From Curtobacterium herbarum (lineage in GTDB: Bacteria > Actinomycetota > Actinomycetes > Actinomycetales > Microbacteriaceae): a stretch of DNA of 64,000 nt. The notes beneath the pieces were generated by a model. The model was not told where the DNA came from and made no database searches. It saw nothing but the letters and a program-made list of their open reading frames with translations. How positions within the stretch are numbered: position 1 is the first letter of the stretch; the number at the start of each line of letters is the position of its first letter. Both the position numbers and the translations under genes were made by a program. This document shows positions 1 through 8,529 of this stretch, one piece after another. The DNA is taken from contig NZ_JAFBBT010000001.1 in NCBI RefSeq assembly GCF_016907335.1, positions 2,356,001-2,420,000 of the forward strand, in the 5' to 3' direction.

Positions 1-1105
1 CCTTCGCGTTGCCCTTGTGCACGACCTTGGCGCCGAGCTTCGTCAGCCCGTCGATGACCCGGTACACGGCGTTCTCGTTGCCCGGGATCAGCGACGAGGC
101 GAGGATGACGGTGTCGCCCTCGCCGATCTCGATCTGGTGCTCGAGGTTCGCCATGCGCGCGAGGACGGCCATCGGCTCGCCCTGGGACCCGGTCGACATG
201 TAGACGATCTGGTCGTCGGGGACGTTCTTCGCCTTCTTCGTGTCGATGAGCACGTTCTCCGGCACCCGGAGGTACCCGAGCTCGGCGGCGATCGTCATGT
301 TGCGGATCATCGAGCGGCCCATGAACGCGACCTTGCGGTTCGCGGCGGCGGCGGCGTCGAGGACCTGCTGCACGCGGTGCACGTGCGACGAGAAGCTCGC
401 CACGACGACCTTCTTGCGGGCCTTCGTGATGATGTTCTCGAGCACCGGGCCGATGTCGCGCTCCGGAGCGGTGAAGCCCGGCACGTCGGCGTTCGTCGAG
501 TCCGGCAGGAACAGGTCGACACCGAGCTCGCCGAGACGGGCGAAGGCGCGGAGGTCGGTGATCCGGTCGTCCAGCGGCAGCTGGTCCATCTTGAAGTCAC
601 CGGTGTGCAGCACGCGGCCGGCCGGGGTGGTGATGGCGACGGCGAGGGCGTCCGGGATCGAGTGGTTCACGGCGACGAACTCGAGGTGGAACGGACCGAT
701 CTGCTCGGTCTGGTCCTCGGCCACGTTCAGCGTGTACGGCTTGATCCGGTGTTCCTTGAGCTTCGCCTCGACGAGCGCGAGGGTCAGCGTGGAGCCGATC
801 AGGGGGATGTCGCCGCGGAGCTTCAGCAGGTACGGGACGGCGCCGATGTGGTCCTCGTGGCCGTGCGTGAGCACGACACCGAGGACGTCGTCGAGGCGGT
901 CGCGGATCGGCGTGAAGTCCGGCAGGATCAGGTCGACCCCGGGCTGGTGCTCCTCGGGGAAGAGCACGCCGGCGTCGACGATGAGGATCTTGCCCTCGAA
1001 CTCGTACACGGTCATGTTGCGACCGATCTCGCCGAGTCCCCCGACGGGGATGACTCGGAGGGTTCCGGGTTCGAGCGGCTGGGGAGTCGAGATCTGTGTG
1101 GGCAT
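1..1105 (-). CDS. rnj: Ribonuclease J, N-terminal part (cut by window edge)
   Basis: The visible 368 residues are the N-terminal two thirds of a metallo-beta-lactamase/beta-CASP ribonuclease, a family with 5'-exo- and endonuclease activity in mRNA decay and rRNA processing. The zinc-binding signature HGHEDHIG lies at residues 81-88, preceded by the family's GGLGEIGRN and DAGVLFPEE segments; an SxTGSQGEP segment follows near residue 330. The C-terminal end is beyond position 1. ATG at 1105 has AGGA a few bases upstream. It lies 47 nt downstream of dapA on the same strand, the order seen in many actinobacteria. Identification is firm; only the truncation by the window is unusual. Confidence 0.96.
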   Translation of the reverse strand, partial: MPTQISTPQPLEPGTLRVIPVGGLGEIGRNMTVYEFEGKILIVDAGVLFPEEHQPGVDLILPDFTPIRDRLDDVLGVVLTHGHEDHIGAVPYLLKLRGDIPLIGSTLTLALVEAKLKEHRIKPYTLNVAEDQTEQIGPFHLEFVAVNHSIPDALAVAITTPAGRVLHTGDFKMDQLPLDDRITDLRAFARLGELGVDLFLPDSTNADVPGFTAPERDIGPVLENIITKARKKVVVASFSSHVHRVQQVLDAAAAANRKVAFMGRSMIRNMTIAAELGYLRVPENVLIDTKKAKNVPDDQIVYMSTGSQGEPMAVLARMANLEHQIEIGEGDTVILASSLIPGNENAVYRVIDGLTKLGAKVVHKGNAK

Positions 1106-1152
1106 TCGGTCCTACGGATTCGGGCGACGCACGGTGAGCGCGTCGCAGTTCG

Positions 1153-2130
1153 TCAACGGGTGGTGCCTGGCACCTTCGGTAGTGCGCCGCCGGCCGCTGC
1201 GTTGCGGTCGGGGCGGAAGTTGGAGAAGTCGGCGCCCGGGACGTCACGGACGGCTTCGAGCGAGGTCTCGATGGCGTACGCCTCGCTGTCCTCCGGCCCG
1301 ACGAGGGGCAGCCGGACGCGCGGGCTGCCGATGCGGCCGAGTCCGTGCAGCACGTACTTCGCGGCCACGGTGCCGGGCACGTGGGTCATGATCGCGCGGA
1401 CGAGCGGCTCGAGGCGCTTGTGCTCGGCGGTCGCGGTCGCCAGGTCGCCGCGGTTCACGGCGTCGACGATGGTCCGGTACGGGGCGCTCGTGATGTTCGC
1501 GGTGACGCCGATGAGCCCGGTGGCGCCGATCGACAGGTGCGGGAGCACGTTCGTGTCGTCGCCCGAGAAGTACATGAGGTCGGTGTTGTTGAGCACGCGG
1601 GACACCTCGGCGAAGTCGCCCTTGGCGTCCTTCACGGCGAGGATGTTCGGGTGCTTCGACGCCCGGAGGATCGTGTCGTACGTGATCGGGATGCCGGTAC
1701 GGCCCGGGATGTCGTACAGGATCACCGGCAGGTCGGTCGCGTCGGCGATCATCCGGAAGTGCGTGAGGACACCGGCCTGGGTCGGCTTGTTGTAGTACGG
1801 CGTGACGATCATGACGCCGTCGGCACCCGCGCGCTCGCTCTGCTTGTACAGGTGGATCGCGTGGGCGGTCTCGTTCGAGCCACCGCCGGTGATGATCTTC
1901 GCGCGGCCCGCGGCGACGGACTTGCCGACCTCGACCAACCGGAGCTTCTCCGGGTCGGTGAGGGTCGACGTCTCACCGGTGGTGCCGGTGACGACGATGC
2001 CGTCGGCCCCCGCGGTGATGCAGTCGTCGATGTGCTGCTCGACGCCCGGCCAGTCCACCTCGCCGTCGGCGGTGAACGGGGTCACGAGCGCGACGAGGAC
2101 CTGGCCGAAGGGATTCTCACGCGTGGACAC
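1153..2130 (-). CDS. dapA: 4-hydroxy-tetrahydrodipicolinate synthase
   Basis: This 325-residue enzyme condenses pyruvate with aspartate semialdehyde, the first committed step to diaminopimelate and lysine. Visible family marks are the GTTGE(T) substrate loop (residues 49-54), the catalytic tyrosine in YDIPGRT (Tyr139) and the Schiff-base lysine in AVKDAKGD (Lys167). The C-terminal ~25 residues are a variable tail. The start is GTG at 2130; a TACGCT -10-like box lies exactly 7 nt upstream (2138-2143), which suggests a leaderless transcript independent of folA 51 nt upstream. RNase J follows on the same strand. dapB is encoded separately at 5.0-5.8 kb. Confidence 0.97.
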   Translation of the reverse strand: MSTRENPFGQVLVALVTPFTADGEVDWPGVEQHIDDCITAGADGIVVTGTTGETSTLTDPEKLRLVEVGKSVAAGRAKIITGGGSNETAHAIHLYKQSERAGADGVMIVTPYYNKPTQAGVLTHFRMIADATDLPVILYDIPGRTGIPITYDTILRASKHPNILAVKDAKGDFAEVSRVLNNTDLMYFSGDDTNVLPHLSIGATGLIGVTANITSAPYRTIVDAVNRGDLATATAEHKRLEPLVRAIMTHVPGTVAAKYVLHGLGRIGSPRVRLPLVGPEDSEAYAIETSLEAVRDVPGADFSNFRPDRNAAAGGALPKVPGTTR

Positions 2131-2181
2131 GGGGACCAGCGTACCGGCCCGAGCACACGCGGCGTCCGTCCGCCCGGACGG

Positions 2182-2733
2182 TCAGCGGCGGCGCCACTCC
2201 AGGAAGCGGTAGCGGGTACCGGTCCGGGACTCCTGCCACGGACCGTCCTCGACGAGCTCCCACGCGTCGTCGATCGTCGGTGCATCGGTGTCGCCGGGGA
2301 CCTCGACGTCGATGACCGTCTCCGAGACCCGGTCGGCCAGGGCCAGGGCGTCGCGGTAGACGGCTCCGCCGCCGATCACCCAGACCGCTTCGTCGGCAGC
2401 CCGTGCCGCGCCGATCGCCGCGCGGAGGTCGTGCACGACGTCGGCCCCGTCGGCGCGGAGGTCCGGGTCGCGCGTGAGCACGACGTTGCGTCGGCCGGGC
2501 AGCGGTCGGAACCGTTCCGGCAGGGACTCCCAGGTGCGCCGACCCATCAGGACGGTGCCGGTGCCGGTGACCGTGCGGAAGTGCGCGAGGTCCTCGGGGA
2601 CGTGCCACGGGATCCCACCGTCCGCCCCGATGACGCCGTTCGTGGACCGGGCCCACACGAGACCGACCGTGCCGGGACCGACCGTGCCGAGACCGACAGC
2701 GCCCAGCCCGACGGTGCCCGCCTCGTCCGCCAT
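2182..2733 (-). CDS. folA: Dihydrofolate reductase
   Basis: This 183-residue protein reduces dihydrofolate with NADPH, recycling the folate consumed by ThyA. The DHFR core begins at VGLVWARSTNGVIG and shows IPWHVPEDLAHFR, GRRTWESLP and WVIGGGAVY. The ATG at 2733 overlaps the thyA stop by one base (TGATG), so translation is probably coupled. The first ~23 residues are unusual: they come from four copies of a 15-nt repeat (2659-2718) coding a GLGTV-like pentapeptide placed before the normal DHFR N-terminus. Whether this extension is kept in the mature protein is unknown; no better in-frame start is apparent before the core. Confidence 0.95.
   Translation of the reverse strand: MADEAGTVGLGAVGLGTVGPGTVGLVWARSTNGVIGADGGIPWHVPEDLAHFRTVTGTGTVLMGRRTWESLPERFRPLPGRRNVVLTRDPDLRADGADVVHDLRAAIGAARAADEAVWVIGGGAVYRDALALADRVSETVIDVEVPGDTDAPTIDDAWELVEDGPWQESRTGTRYRFLEWRRR
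2659..2718. repeat. 15-nt tandem repeat x4 at the folA start
   Basis: Four consecutive 15-nt units (2659-2673, 2674-2688, 2689-2703, 2704-2718), of form GAGACCGACCGTGCC on the + strand and drifting slightly from copy to copy. They are in phase with folA and encode its Gly/Val-rich N-terminal extension directly after the thyA stop. Confidence 0.85.
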
Positions 2734-3536
2734 CAGACCGCGACCTTGCCCGAGATCGCCGGGTGGTGCTCGTAGCCGACGACGGTGATGTCCTCGTACT
2801 CGTAGTCGTCGATCGAGTCCCGCGGGGCGAGCTCGAGCGTCGGCAGCGGGAACGCGGTGCGGGACAGCTGCTCCCGGACCTGCTCGACGTGGTTGTCGTA
2901 GACGTGGCAGTCGCCGCCGGTCCAGATGAAGTCGCCGACCTCGAGCCCGGTCTGTGCCGCGACCATGTGGGTGAGCAGCGCGTACGAGGCGATGTTGAAC
3001 GGGACGCCGAGGAACATGTCCGCGCTCCGCTGGTACAGCTGGCAGGACAGCTTGCCGTCGTTGACGTAGAACTGGAAGAACGCGTGGCAGGGGGCGAGCG
3101 CCATGCTCGGGATGTCCGCCACGTTCCACGCCGACACGATGAGCCGACGGGAGTCCGGGTTGGTCCGGATCTGCTCGATCACCTGGGCGATCTGGTCGAC
3201 GTGCTCGCCGGACGGGGTCGGCCACGAGCGCCACTGCACGCCGTAGACCGGTCCGAGGTCGCCGTCCTCGCCCGCCCACTCGTTCCAGATCCGGACGCCG
3301 TGCTCCTGCAGCCAGCCCACGTTCGAGTCGCCGCGGAGGAACCAGAGCAGCTCGTACGCGATCGACTTCATGTGCACGCGCTTGGTCGTGATGAGCGGGA
3401 AGCCCTGCGACAGGTCGTAGCGCAGCTGGGCGCCGAACAGGCTGCGGGTCCCGGTGCCGGTCCGGTCGCCCTTCGGCGAACCCTCCTCGAGCACTCGGCG
3501 CAGCAGGTCTTCGTACGGCGTGGGGTTCTCGGTCAC
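2733..3536 (-). CDS. thyA: Thymidylate synthase (ThyA type)
   Basis: This 267-residue enzyme methylates dUMP to dTMP using methylene-tetrahydrofolate. The catalytic cysteine is Cys150 in [11 protein letters not shown]; other signatures are [35 protein letters not shown] and DCHVYDNH. Length matches the usual ~264 residues when the start is GTG at 3536 ([12 protein letters not shown]). A longer open frame to 3638 would overlap the divergent gene at 3599 and adds residues not typical of ThyA, so I reject it. folA overlaps its stop by one base, making a two-gene thymidylate operon. Confidence 0.97.
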   Translation of the reverse strand: MTENPTPYEDLLRRVLEEGSPKGDRTGTGTRSLFGAQLRYDLSQGFPLITTKRVHMKSIAYELLWFLRGDSNVGWLQEHGVRIWNEWAGEDGDLGPVYGVQWRSWPTPSGEHVDQIAQVIEQIRTNPDSRRLIVSAWNVADIPSMALAPCHAFFQFYVNDGKLSCQLYQRSADMFLGVPFNIASYALLTHMVAAQTGLEVGDFIWTGGDCHVYDNHVEQVREQLSRTAFPLPTLELAPRDSIDDYEYEDITVVGYEHHPAISGKVAV

Positions 3537-3598
3537 GACGTCGAGCCTAAGCGACGCGCTGCCGGGCTCACGGTCAGCAGACTGGGTACCGTGGCGGC

Positions 3599-4501
3599 AT
3601 GACGCAACAGCCGCTCTCGATCCTGGTCGCCGGCGCATCCGGCTTCATCGGGACGCCCCTGGTCCGTGCCCTCCGTGACGCCGGCCACCACGTCTCGACG
3701 CTCGTGCGCCGGGAACCGCGCACGCCGACCGAGTTCCGCTGGGCGCCCGGCGAACGGCCGCTCGACCCGGCGGTCCTGGACGGCGCGGACGTCGTCGTCA
3801 ACCTGGCCGGTGCGAGCCTCGGCAAGCTGCCGTGGACGGCGTCGTACCGTCGCGAGATCCGGTCCTCCCGGATCGACGCCACGACGACGCTCGTCGAGGC
3901 GATGCGGGCCGCGACCACGCCGCCGCGGGTCTTCCTCTCCGGCTCGGCGTCCGGCGTCTACGGCGACCGACCGGTCGACGTGCTCGGTGACGACGCGGCC
4001 GTCGGCACCGGGTTCCTCGCCGACGTCTGCCGCGCGTGGGAAGCGGCGGCCGAGCGTGCCCCCGAGGGCGTCCGCGTCGTCCTGCTCCGCACCGGCATCG
4101 TCGTCGGCCAGGGCGGTGGCGCCCTGGCACCGCTCGTCCCCCTGACGAAGCTCGGCGTCGGCAGCCGACTCGGCACCGGCGGGCAGTACTGGCCGTGGAT
4201 CGCGCTCGAGGACGAGGTCGGTGCGATCGTGCACCTCGCCACCGCCGACGACGTGTCCGGCCCGGTGAACCTGGCCGGCCCCGAGCCCGCCGTCGCCGAG
4301 CGGATCACCCGGCGGGTGGCCGAGGACCTGCACCGTCCGTACCTGTTCCGCGTGCCGGCGTTCGCGCTCCGGGCAGTGCTCAAGGACGCGGCCGACGAGA
4401 TGCTGCTGTCGAACCAGCGGATGGAGCCGACGAAGCTGCTCGAGTCGGGCTACACCTTCGCGTACACCCACGCCGAGGACGCCGTCGACGCCGCGTTCTG
4501 A
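3599..4501 (+). CDS. TIGR01777-type NAD(P)-dependent epimerase
   Basis: A 300-residue Rossmann-fold protein of the extended short-chain dehydrogenase type. The dinucleotide-binding motif [10 protein letters not shown] starts at residue 12, and the family shows NLAGASL, an [10 protein letters not shown] segment at the catalytic region, and a C-terminal domain ending [16 protein letters not shown] that is typical of the TIGR01777/SDR39U1 family. The physiological substrate of this family is not established. ATG at 3599 is preceded by TACCGT (3587-3592) with a 6-nt gap, a leaderless-type start. It is divergent from thyA and converges on the gene ending at 4565. Confidence 0.88.
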   Translation: MTQQPLSILVAGASGFIGTPLVRALRDAGHHVSTLVRREPRTPTEFRWAPGERPLDPAVLDGADVVVNLAGASLGKLPWTASYRREIRSSRIDATTTLVEAMRAATTPPRVFLSGSASGVYGDRPVDVLGDDAAVGTGFLADVCRAWEAAAERAPEGVRVVLLRTGIVVGQGGGALAPLVPLTKLGVGSRLGTGGQYWPWIALEDEVGAIVHLATADDVSGPVNLAGPEPAVAERITRRVAEDLHRPYLFRVPAFALRAVLKDAADEMLLSNQRMEPTKLLESGYTFAYTHAEDAVDAAF

Positions 4502-4564
4502 GCGCGAGCGACGCCCGGTGGCACCGTTCGACGCTGAGAGTCGGCCAAGGAGCCGGACCTCGGT

Positions 4565-5011
4565 TCAGCGGGCGTGCGTGAGCGCGGTCCGCATCGCTGC
4601 CCGAGCCCGCTTCCGGTCCCCCGCCGTGTCGTAGACCACACCGAGCCGGTACCAGGCACGCCAGTCGTCCGGGGCCGCCTCGACCGCGGCCCGGTACGCG
4701 GGGAACAGCTCGTCGGCTGCGGCGCGGGCCGGGCGGCCGGAGGGTCGGACGTCGACGACGTCGTCGGGCGCGCCGCCCTCGCGTTCGAGTCGGGCGCCGA
4801 GCCGGGTGATCCGCAGGCCGAAGCGGAGCTCCAGCACGAGCAGCAGCGCACCGATGACGGCGATCACGACGAGCGCGACACCGATCCCGACGCCGACCGG
4901 GATCCCCGTCGACAGGAACGCGACCGCCCGCTGCCCGACCAGCACGATGTAGACGACGAGCAGGACGGTCATCAGCAGCACGCCCCAGAGCGGCGACCGG
5001 AGGCCTCGCAC
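4565..5011 (-). CDS. Membrane protein with a TPR-like C-terminus
   Basis: A 148-residue protein with two hydrophobic segments (about residues 9-30 and 39-62) followed by a soluble tail. The tail contains one tetratricopeptide-like helix pair (AYRAAVEAAPDDWRAWYRLGVVYDTAGDRKRARAAMRTAL). It is likely anchored in the inner membrane with the TPR-like part in the cytoplasm. GTG at 5011 has an AGGGGG ribosome-binding site formed by the dapB stop region, 9 nt from dapB, so the two form an operon. Function is unknown. Confidence 0.75.
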   Translation of the reverse strand: MRGLRSPLWGVLLMTVLLVVYIVLVGQRAVAFLSTGIPVGVGIGVALVVIAVIGALLLVLELRFGLRITRLGARLEREGGAPDDVVDVRPSGRPARAAADELFPAYRAAVEAAPDDWRAWYRLGVVYDTAGDRKRARAAMRTALTHAR

Positions 5012-5020
5012 GGCCGCCCC

Positions 5021-5767
5021 CTAGCCGATGCCGAGCACGGAGCCGAGCCCGACCGTCAGCCCGCGCATCGACCCGACGGCCTGCAGCGCCGCCCGGATGC
5101 CGGGCAGGTACGCGGCGTCGTCGCCGGTGTCGTGGCGGATCGTCAGCGTCTCGCCCGGGCCGCTCAGCACGACGTCCTGCACGGCCTTCACGCCGGGCAG
5201 CCGCAGCGAGTGGATCGGCACGCTCGCGACCTGCTGCCCACGGGCACGCTGGTCCACGTGCGGCGCGTCGACCGGTCCGACGTCACGACGGGCGTCGGCG
5301 ATCAACTCGGCGGTGCGGACCGCGGTGCCGGACGGTGAGTCGATCTTGCCGGCGTGGTGGCTCTCGACGATCTCGACCGAGGGGAACCACGGCGCCGCGA
5401 TCGTGGCCAGGTGCGTGCCGAGGACGGAGCCGATCGAGAAGTTCGGGACGACGAAGGCGCCCTGCTCCGGCCGTGGCTCCAACGAGGCGCGGAGCGTGCC
5501 GAGCCGCTCCCCCGACCAGCCGGACGTCCCGACCAGGACGTTCGCTCCGGTCGCCAGGGCGTTCTCGACGATCGCAGGGCTGAGTGCCGGCACCGTGACG
5601 TCGACGACGATCCGTGCGCCGGCGAAGACCGAGCCGTCGGCCTCGTGCGCGCGGTCCCGTGACGACAGCCGGGCGACCAGGTCGAAGTCGGGCAGTTCCT
5701 CGACGACGGCCGCCACGAGGGCACCGAGCCGACCGGAGGCGCCGACGACGGCGACGGGAGTGACCAT
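5021..5767 (-). CDS. dapB: 4-hydroxy-tetrahydrodipicolinate reductase
   Basis: This 248-residue enzyme performs the NAD(P)H-dependent second step of the diaminopimelate pathway, after DapA. The N-terminal nucleotide-binding motif is VVGASGRLG; the substrate-binding signature is SHHAGKIDSPSGTA, a slight variant of the usual E-x-HHxxKxDxPSGTA. ATG at 5767 sits 7 nt after a TAGGAT box on the minus strand that is shared, as a palindrome, with the divergent acetyltransferase gene. The 148-residue membrane protein follows in the same operon. Confidence 0.95.
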   Translation of the reverse strand: MVTPVAVVGASGRLGALVAAVVEELPDFDLVARLSSRDRAHEADGSVFAGARIVVDVTVPALSPAIVENALATGANVLVGTSGWSGERLGTLRASLEPRPEQGAFVVPNFSIGSVLGTHLATIAAPWFPSVEIVESHHAGKIDSPSGTAVRTAELIADARRDVGPVDAPHVDQRARGQQVASVPIHSLRLPGVKAVQDVVLSGPGETLTIRHDTGDDAAYLPGIRAALQAVGSMRGLTVGLGSVLGIG

Positions 5768-5789
5768 GCCCCCATCCTAGGATCGGGGC
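5768..5789. promoter_or_regulatory. Palindromic divergent leaderless promoter
   Basis: The two divergent ATG codons (dapB at 5767, acetyltransferase at 5790) are only 22 nt apart. Between them lies the perfect palindrome ATCCTAGGAT (5774-5783). Read on either strand it gives TAGGAT, a good -10 hexamer, followed by exactly 6 nt (CGGGGC on +, GGGGGC on -) and then ATG. Both transcripts would start at or next to the initiation codon. No clear -35 is seen for either side. Confidence 0.65.
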
Positions 5790-6281
5790 ATGCCCGAGGA
5801 TCGCAGCCAGGTCACCGTCCGCACCGTGCCCGCCGACGCGCCGGAGGTCGACGACCTGCTCGACCGGTACCTCGACGAGCGGGCGGCGAGCTTCCCGAGC
5901 GCGCAGGGCACCTACACCCGGAAGCGCACACCGACACCAGAGCTCACCCCGCCGGACGGCGTCTTCGTCGTCGCGTACGCCGGCGATGCGGCCGTCGGTT
6001 GCGGTGGGCTCCGCCGCATCGCGCCCGACGGCGACGACGTGCGCTTCGAGGTGAAGCACGTCTTCGTCCGGCCCGAGGGCCGCGGTCGCGGTGTCGCGAC
6101 CGCGGTGATGGACGTCCTCGAGCAGGCCGCGGCGGACCTCGGTGCGACGAGCATCGTCCTCGACACGAACGACGCGCTGGTCGCGGCCGGCGCGATGTAC
6201 CGCGGTCGCGGCTACGACCGCGTGCCGGCATTCAACGACAACCCGAACGCGACCGCCTGGTACCGCAAGCCGGTCCGCTGA
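5790..6281 (+). CDS. GNAT family N-acetyltransferase
   Basis: A 163-residue protein with the GNAT fold. The acetyl-CoA pyrophosphate-binding signature is VFVRPEGRGRGVATAVMDVLE (R/Q-x-x-G-x-G/A type), preceded by the beta-strand GGLRRI and followed by LDTNDALVAAGAMYRGRGYD, typical of the C-terminal half of the fold. The acceptor substrate cannot be told from sequence. It starts from the shared leaderless promoter with dapB and converges on the phosphatase gene ending at 6337. Confidence 0.88.
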   Translation: MPEDRSQVTVRTVPADAPEVDDLLDRYLDERAASFPSAQGTYTRKRTPTPELTPPDGVFVVAYAGDAAVGCGGLRRIAPDGDDVRFEVKHVFVRPEGRGRGVATAVMDVLEQAAADLGATSIVLDTNDALVAAGAMYRGRGYDRVPAFNDNPNATAWYRKPVR

Positions 6282-6291
6282 CGCACCACGG

Positions 6292-6330
6292 GCCTCCCGG
6301 GAGGCACGGTGCCGGTCCGTCCCGCCGGGA
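6292..6330. terminator. Hairpin pair between convergent genes, with element-B-like core
   Basis: Between the convergent acetyltransferase and phosphatase genes lie a perfect 14-nt palindrome GCCTCCCGGGAGGC (6292-6305) and a second stem CGGTCC/GGGACCG (about 6313-6332). The first matches the core of the dispersed GACGGGAGGC element with its arms in reversed order. There is no T-tract; a terminator role is inferred from position only. Confidence 0.45.
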
Positions 6331-6336
6331 CCGACG

Positions 6337-6939
6337 CTAGAGCGGCTGCGGCACCGGCAGGCCGGTGCGGAGCTCGACCGGCAGGTGCGCCAGGTCGTTC
6401 AGCGTGACGAGCTCGGCGGGCTTCGCCGAGCGGATCCGGATGATCGTCAGCGAGCTGTGGGCGACGTTCGTGCCCATCCAGCGCCACTCGGGTGCCTGGA
6501 AGACCTCGCGCACGAACCAGCCGATGACGGCGTTGTGCGTGATGAGCAGGTCGTGGCGGTCCTCCATCGCGGGGGTGAACCACTCCGCGACGGCGTCGCC
6601 CATCTGCGCCTGACCGGCGACGATCTCCTCTTCCGTGATCCCGCCGTACCAGCCCTTGTAGGCGTGCGGCATGTCGGGTGTCGGGCCGGAGGGGATGCAG
6701 TCGAAGAGCAGCGTGGAGGGCTCGGGCTGGATCGCCGGCAGTCGCTGCTGCAGGAAGGACGCGGTCTCGCTCGGCGCTTCGAGCGGGGAGTGCCAGACGC
6801 CGTCGAACGGCACGCCGCCGAGACGGTCGGCGATGAGCATGGCCTGGCGCTTGCCGCGCTCCGACAGCTTGCCGTCACGGAGGCCGTGTTCGGCGTCCTG
6901 GTGTTCGCCGTGGCGCACGAGGTAGAGGTAGTGCGACAT
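6337..6939 (-). CDS. Histidine phosphatase (phosphoglycerate mutase-like)
   Basis: A 200-residue member of the histidine phosphatase superfamily. The phosphohistidine motif LVRHGEHQD (RHG) is at residues 7-15, the second-half catalytic histidine is in LLITHNAVIGW, and SERGKRQAMLIADRL is the usual motif after the first strand. Function could be phosphoglycerate mutase-like or a broad phosphatase; this type in actinobacteria is usually not the glycolytic enzyme. ATG at 6939 follows the M16 protease stop by 8 nt, so the two are co-transcribed. A longer frame upstream merely runs through the M16 gene. Confidence 0.88.
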   Translation of the reverse strand: MSHYLYLVRHGEHQDAEHGLRDGKLSERGKRQAMLIADRLGGVPFDGVWHSPLEAPSETASFLQQRLPAIQPEPSTLLFDCIPSGPTPDMPHAYKGWYGGITEEEIVAGQAQMGDAVAEWFTPAMEDRHDLLITHNAVIGWFVREVFQAPEWRWMGTNVAHSSLTIIRIRSAKPAELVTLNDLAHLPVELRTGLPVPQPL

Positions 6940-6947
6940 GGTGGAGG

Positions 6948-8282
6948 TCAACCGTCGATCCCGAGCGCCGCTGCCAGACGCTCGCGGTGGACGTCCCCGA
7001 CGACCGCGGTCACGGTCGGTCGGGTCAGCAGGTCGCGGGACAGCTCGAGCACGTCGGCGGCGGTCACGCGGTCGACGCGCTCGAGTGCGGTGGCGAGGTC
7101 GGTGAACTCGCCTGTGCCGAGCTCGGCGCGGCCGAGGCGGGTCATCCGGGCGTCGGAGTCCTCGAGCGAGAGCGTCAGGGCACCCTCGATCTGGCCCTTG
7201 GCGCGCCGGAGCTCCCCGTCCGTGATGCCGTCGTCGGCCATCCGGCGGAACTCGCCGTCGATGATGTCGATGACGCCGGCGACGTTGTCCGGTGCGCACC
7301 CGGCGTAGACCCCGAAGGCGCCGTTGTCGAGGTAGGCCGGAGCGAAGGACGACACCGCGTACGCCAGGCCGCGGCGCTCGCGGACCTCTTGGAAGAGGCG
7401 GGAGCTCATGCCGCCGCCGAGCACGGCGTTGAGCACGCTGAGCACGGGCCGGCGGTCATCGCGGAGGTCCAGCCCCTGCGAGCCGCGGAGCATGCTGACC
7501 TGTTCGGTCGGTCGGTGCACGACGCTGACCGACGACTCGACGGGGTCGGCGGCGGGACGGGCCTGGCGGCGTGCGAGCGGGTCGGCATCGGCCGCGTCGG
7601 CGAAGACGGCCTGCACCAGGGCGCAGAAGTGGTCGTGGTCGACCGCACCGGCAGCGGTCACGACGATGCCGTTCGGCTCGTAGTGCTCGGCGTAGTGGGC
7701 CATCACCTCGTCGCGGTGGACCTCGCGGATGCTCTCCGGGGTGCCGCCGATCGGGCGGCCGAGGGCGTGCCCGTCGAACGTGGCGGCGAAGAACGCCTCA
7801 CCCGCGACGTCGGCCGGGTCGTCCGCGGCCATCGCGAGTTCCTCGAGGATGACGCCGCGCTCGATGTCGAAGGCCGAGGTGTCGAGCGTCGAGTTCGTCA
7901 CCATGTCGCCGATGACGCCCACGGCCATCGGGACGTCGGTGTCCCGGACCCGGGCGTAGTAGCAGGTGTACTCCTTGGCGGTCGCGGCGTTGTGCTCGCC
8001 ACCGACGGAGTCGAACGCGACGGCGATGTCCAGCGCGCTGCGCTCGGCCGTGCCCTTGAAGAGGAGGTGCTCGAGGAAGTGCGTCGACCCGTACTGCCCG
8101 GCCCGTTCGTCGCGGGACCCGACGCCGACCCAGTAGCCGATGCTCGTGGAGTGGACGGAGGGGACGGCTTCGGTGAGCACACGGACGCCCGAGGCGAGAA
8201 CGGTGCGTCGGACGAGGGCTCCACCGGACGTCACGAAGGACGTTTCCGGAGCCTCGAGCGGCAGCGGCACTGGGCGGTTCAT
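6948..8282 (-). CDS. M16 family metallopeptidase
   Basis: This 444-residue protein belongs to the pitrilysin/mitochondrial-processing-peptidase family. The inverted zinc motif HxxEH is present as HFLEH in THFLEHLLFKGT, with the downstream glutamate region GGEHNAATAKEYTCYY, and the C-terminal R/Y region GGGMSSRLFQEVRERRGLAY is intact, so it looks active. In related genomes this gene usually follows pnp directly; here a TetR/YbhB pair lies between. ATG at 8282 is preceded by TAGAGT (8290-8295, minus strand) at 7 nt, a leaderless-type start. The histidine phosphatase is 8 nt downstream. Confidence 0.93.
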   Translation of the reverse strand: MNRPVPLPLEAPETSFVTSGGALVRRTVLASGVRVLTEAVPSVHSTSIGYWVGVGSRDERAGQYGSTHFLEHLLFKGTAERSALDIAVAFDSVGGEHNAATAKEYTCYYARVRDTDVPMAVGVIGDMVTNSTLDTSAFDIERGVILEELAMAADDPADVAGEAFFAATFDGHALGRPIGGTPESIREVHRDEVMAHYAEHYEPNGIVVTAAGAVDHDHFCALVQAVFADAADADPLARRQARPAADPVESSVSVVHRPTEQVSMLRGSQGLDLRDDRRPVLSVLNAVLGGGMSSRLFQEVRERRGLAYAVSSFAPAYLDNGAFGVYAGCAPDNVAGVIDIIDGEFRRMADDGITDGELRRAKGQIEGALTLSLEDSDARMTRLGRAELGTGEFTDLATALERVDRVTAADVLELSRDLLTRPTVTAVVGDVHRERLAAALGIDG

Positions 8283-8371
8283 CGTCACGACTCTACTGAA
8301 GCGCGGACACCCGTCGCCCAGTTTGGCGGGCTGGCCGGGCCCGTCACTCGGATTGGGGTACAAAAAGTGTG

Positions 8372-8391
8372 GACAGACGGACTTGTCTGTC
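8372..8391. promoter_or_regulatory. Inverted-repeat operator, likely for the TetR regulator
   Basis: Perfect palindrome GACAGAC-N6-GTCTGTC lying over the -35 hexamer of the promoter that reads into the TetR gene. Size, symmetry and placement fit autorepression by a TetR-family protein. Binding itself is inferred. Confidence 0.65.
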
Positions 8392-8412
8392 TGTCCTCAC
8401 CCGTGGTACAGT
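8383..8412 (+). promoter_or_regulatory. Sigma70-like promoter of the TetR gene
   Basis: TTGTCT (8383-8388) and TACAGT (8407-8412) are separated by 18 nt. Predicted transcription start is about 8419, giving a ~110-nt leader before the GTG at 8530. Confidence 0.6.
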
Positions 8413-8417
8413 GGTGT

Positions 8418-8454
8418 CACCGGATCGGGAGCCCCCCTAGATCTCGATCCGGTG
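8418..8454 (+). promoter_or_regulatory. Inverted repeat in the tetR leader
   Basis: Perfect 10-bp arms CACCGGATCG (8418-8427) and CGATCCGGTG (8445-8454) with a 17-nt loop, at the very start of the predicted transcript. It may be an mRNA hairpin or a second protein site. Confidence 0.5.
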
Positions 8455-8529
8455 GCTCGGGACATCAGTCCGCGCGGCATGAGTCCCCCCACTCCGCCGC
8501 GGAGCCGATGAACCGAGGAGAGCCACGCT

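Noticed and set aside
3537..3638. Longer thyA starting at 3638
   Set aside because: Would overlap the divergent epimerase gene and adds residues before the conserved ThyA N-terminus; GTG 3536 gives the normal length.
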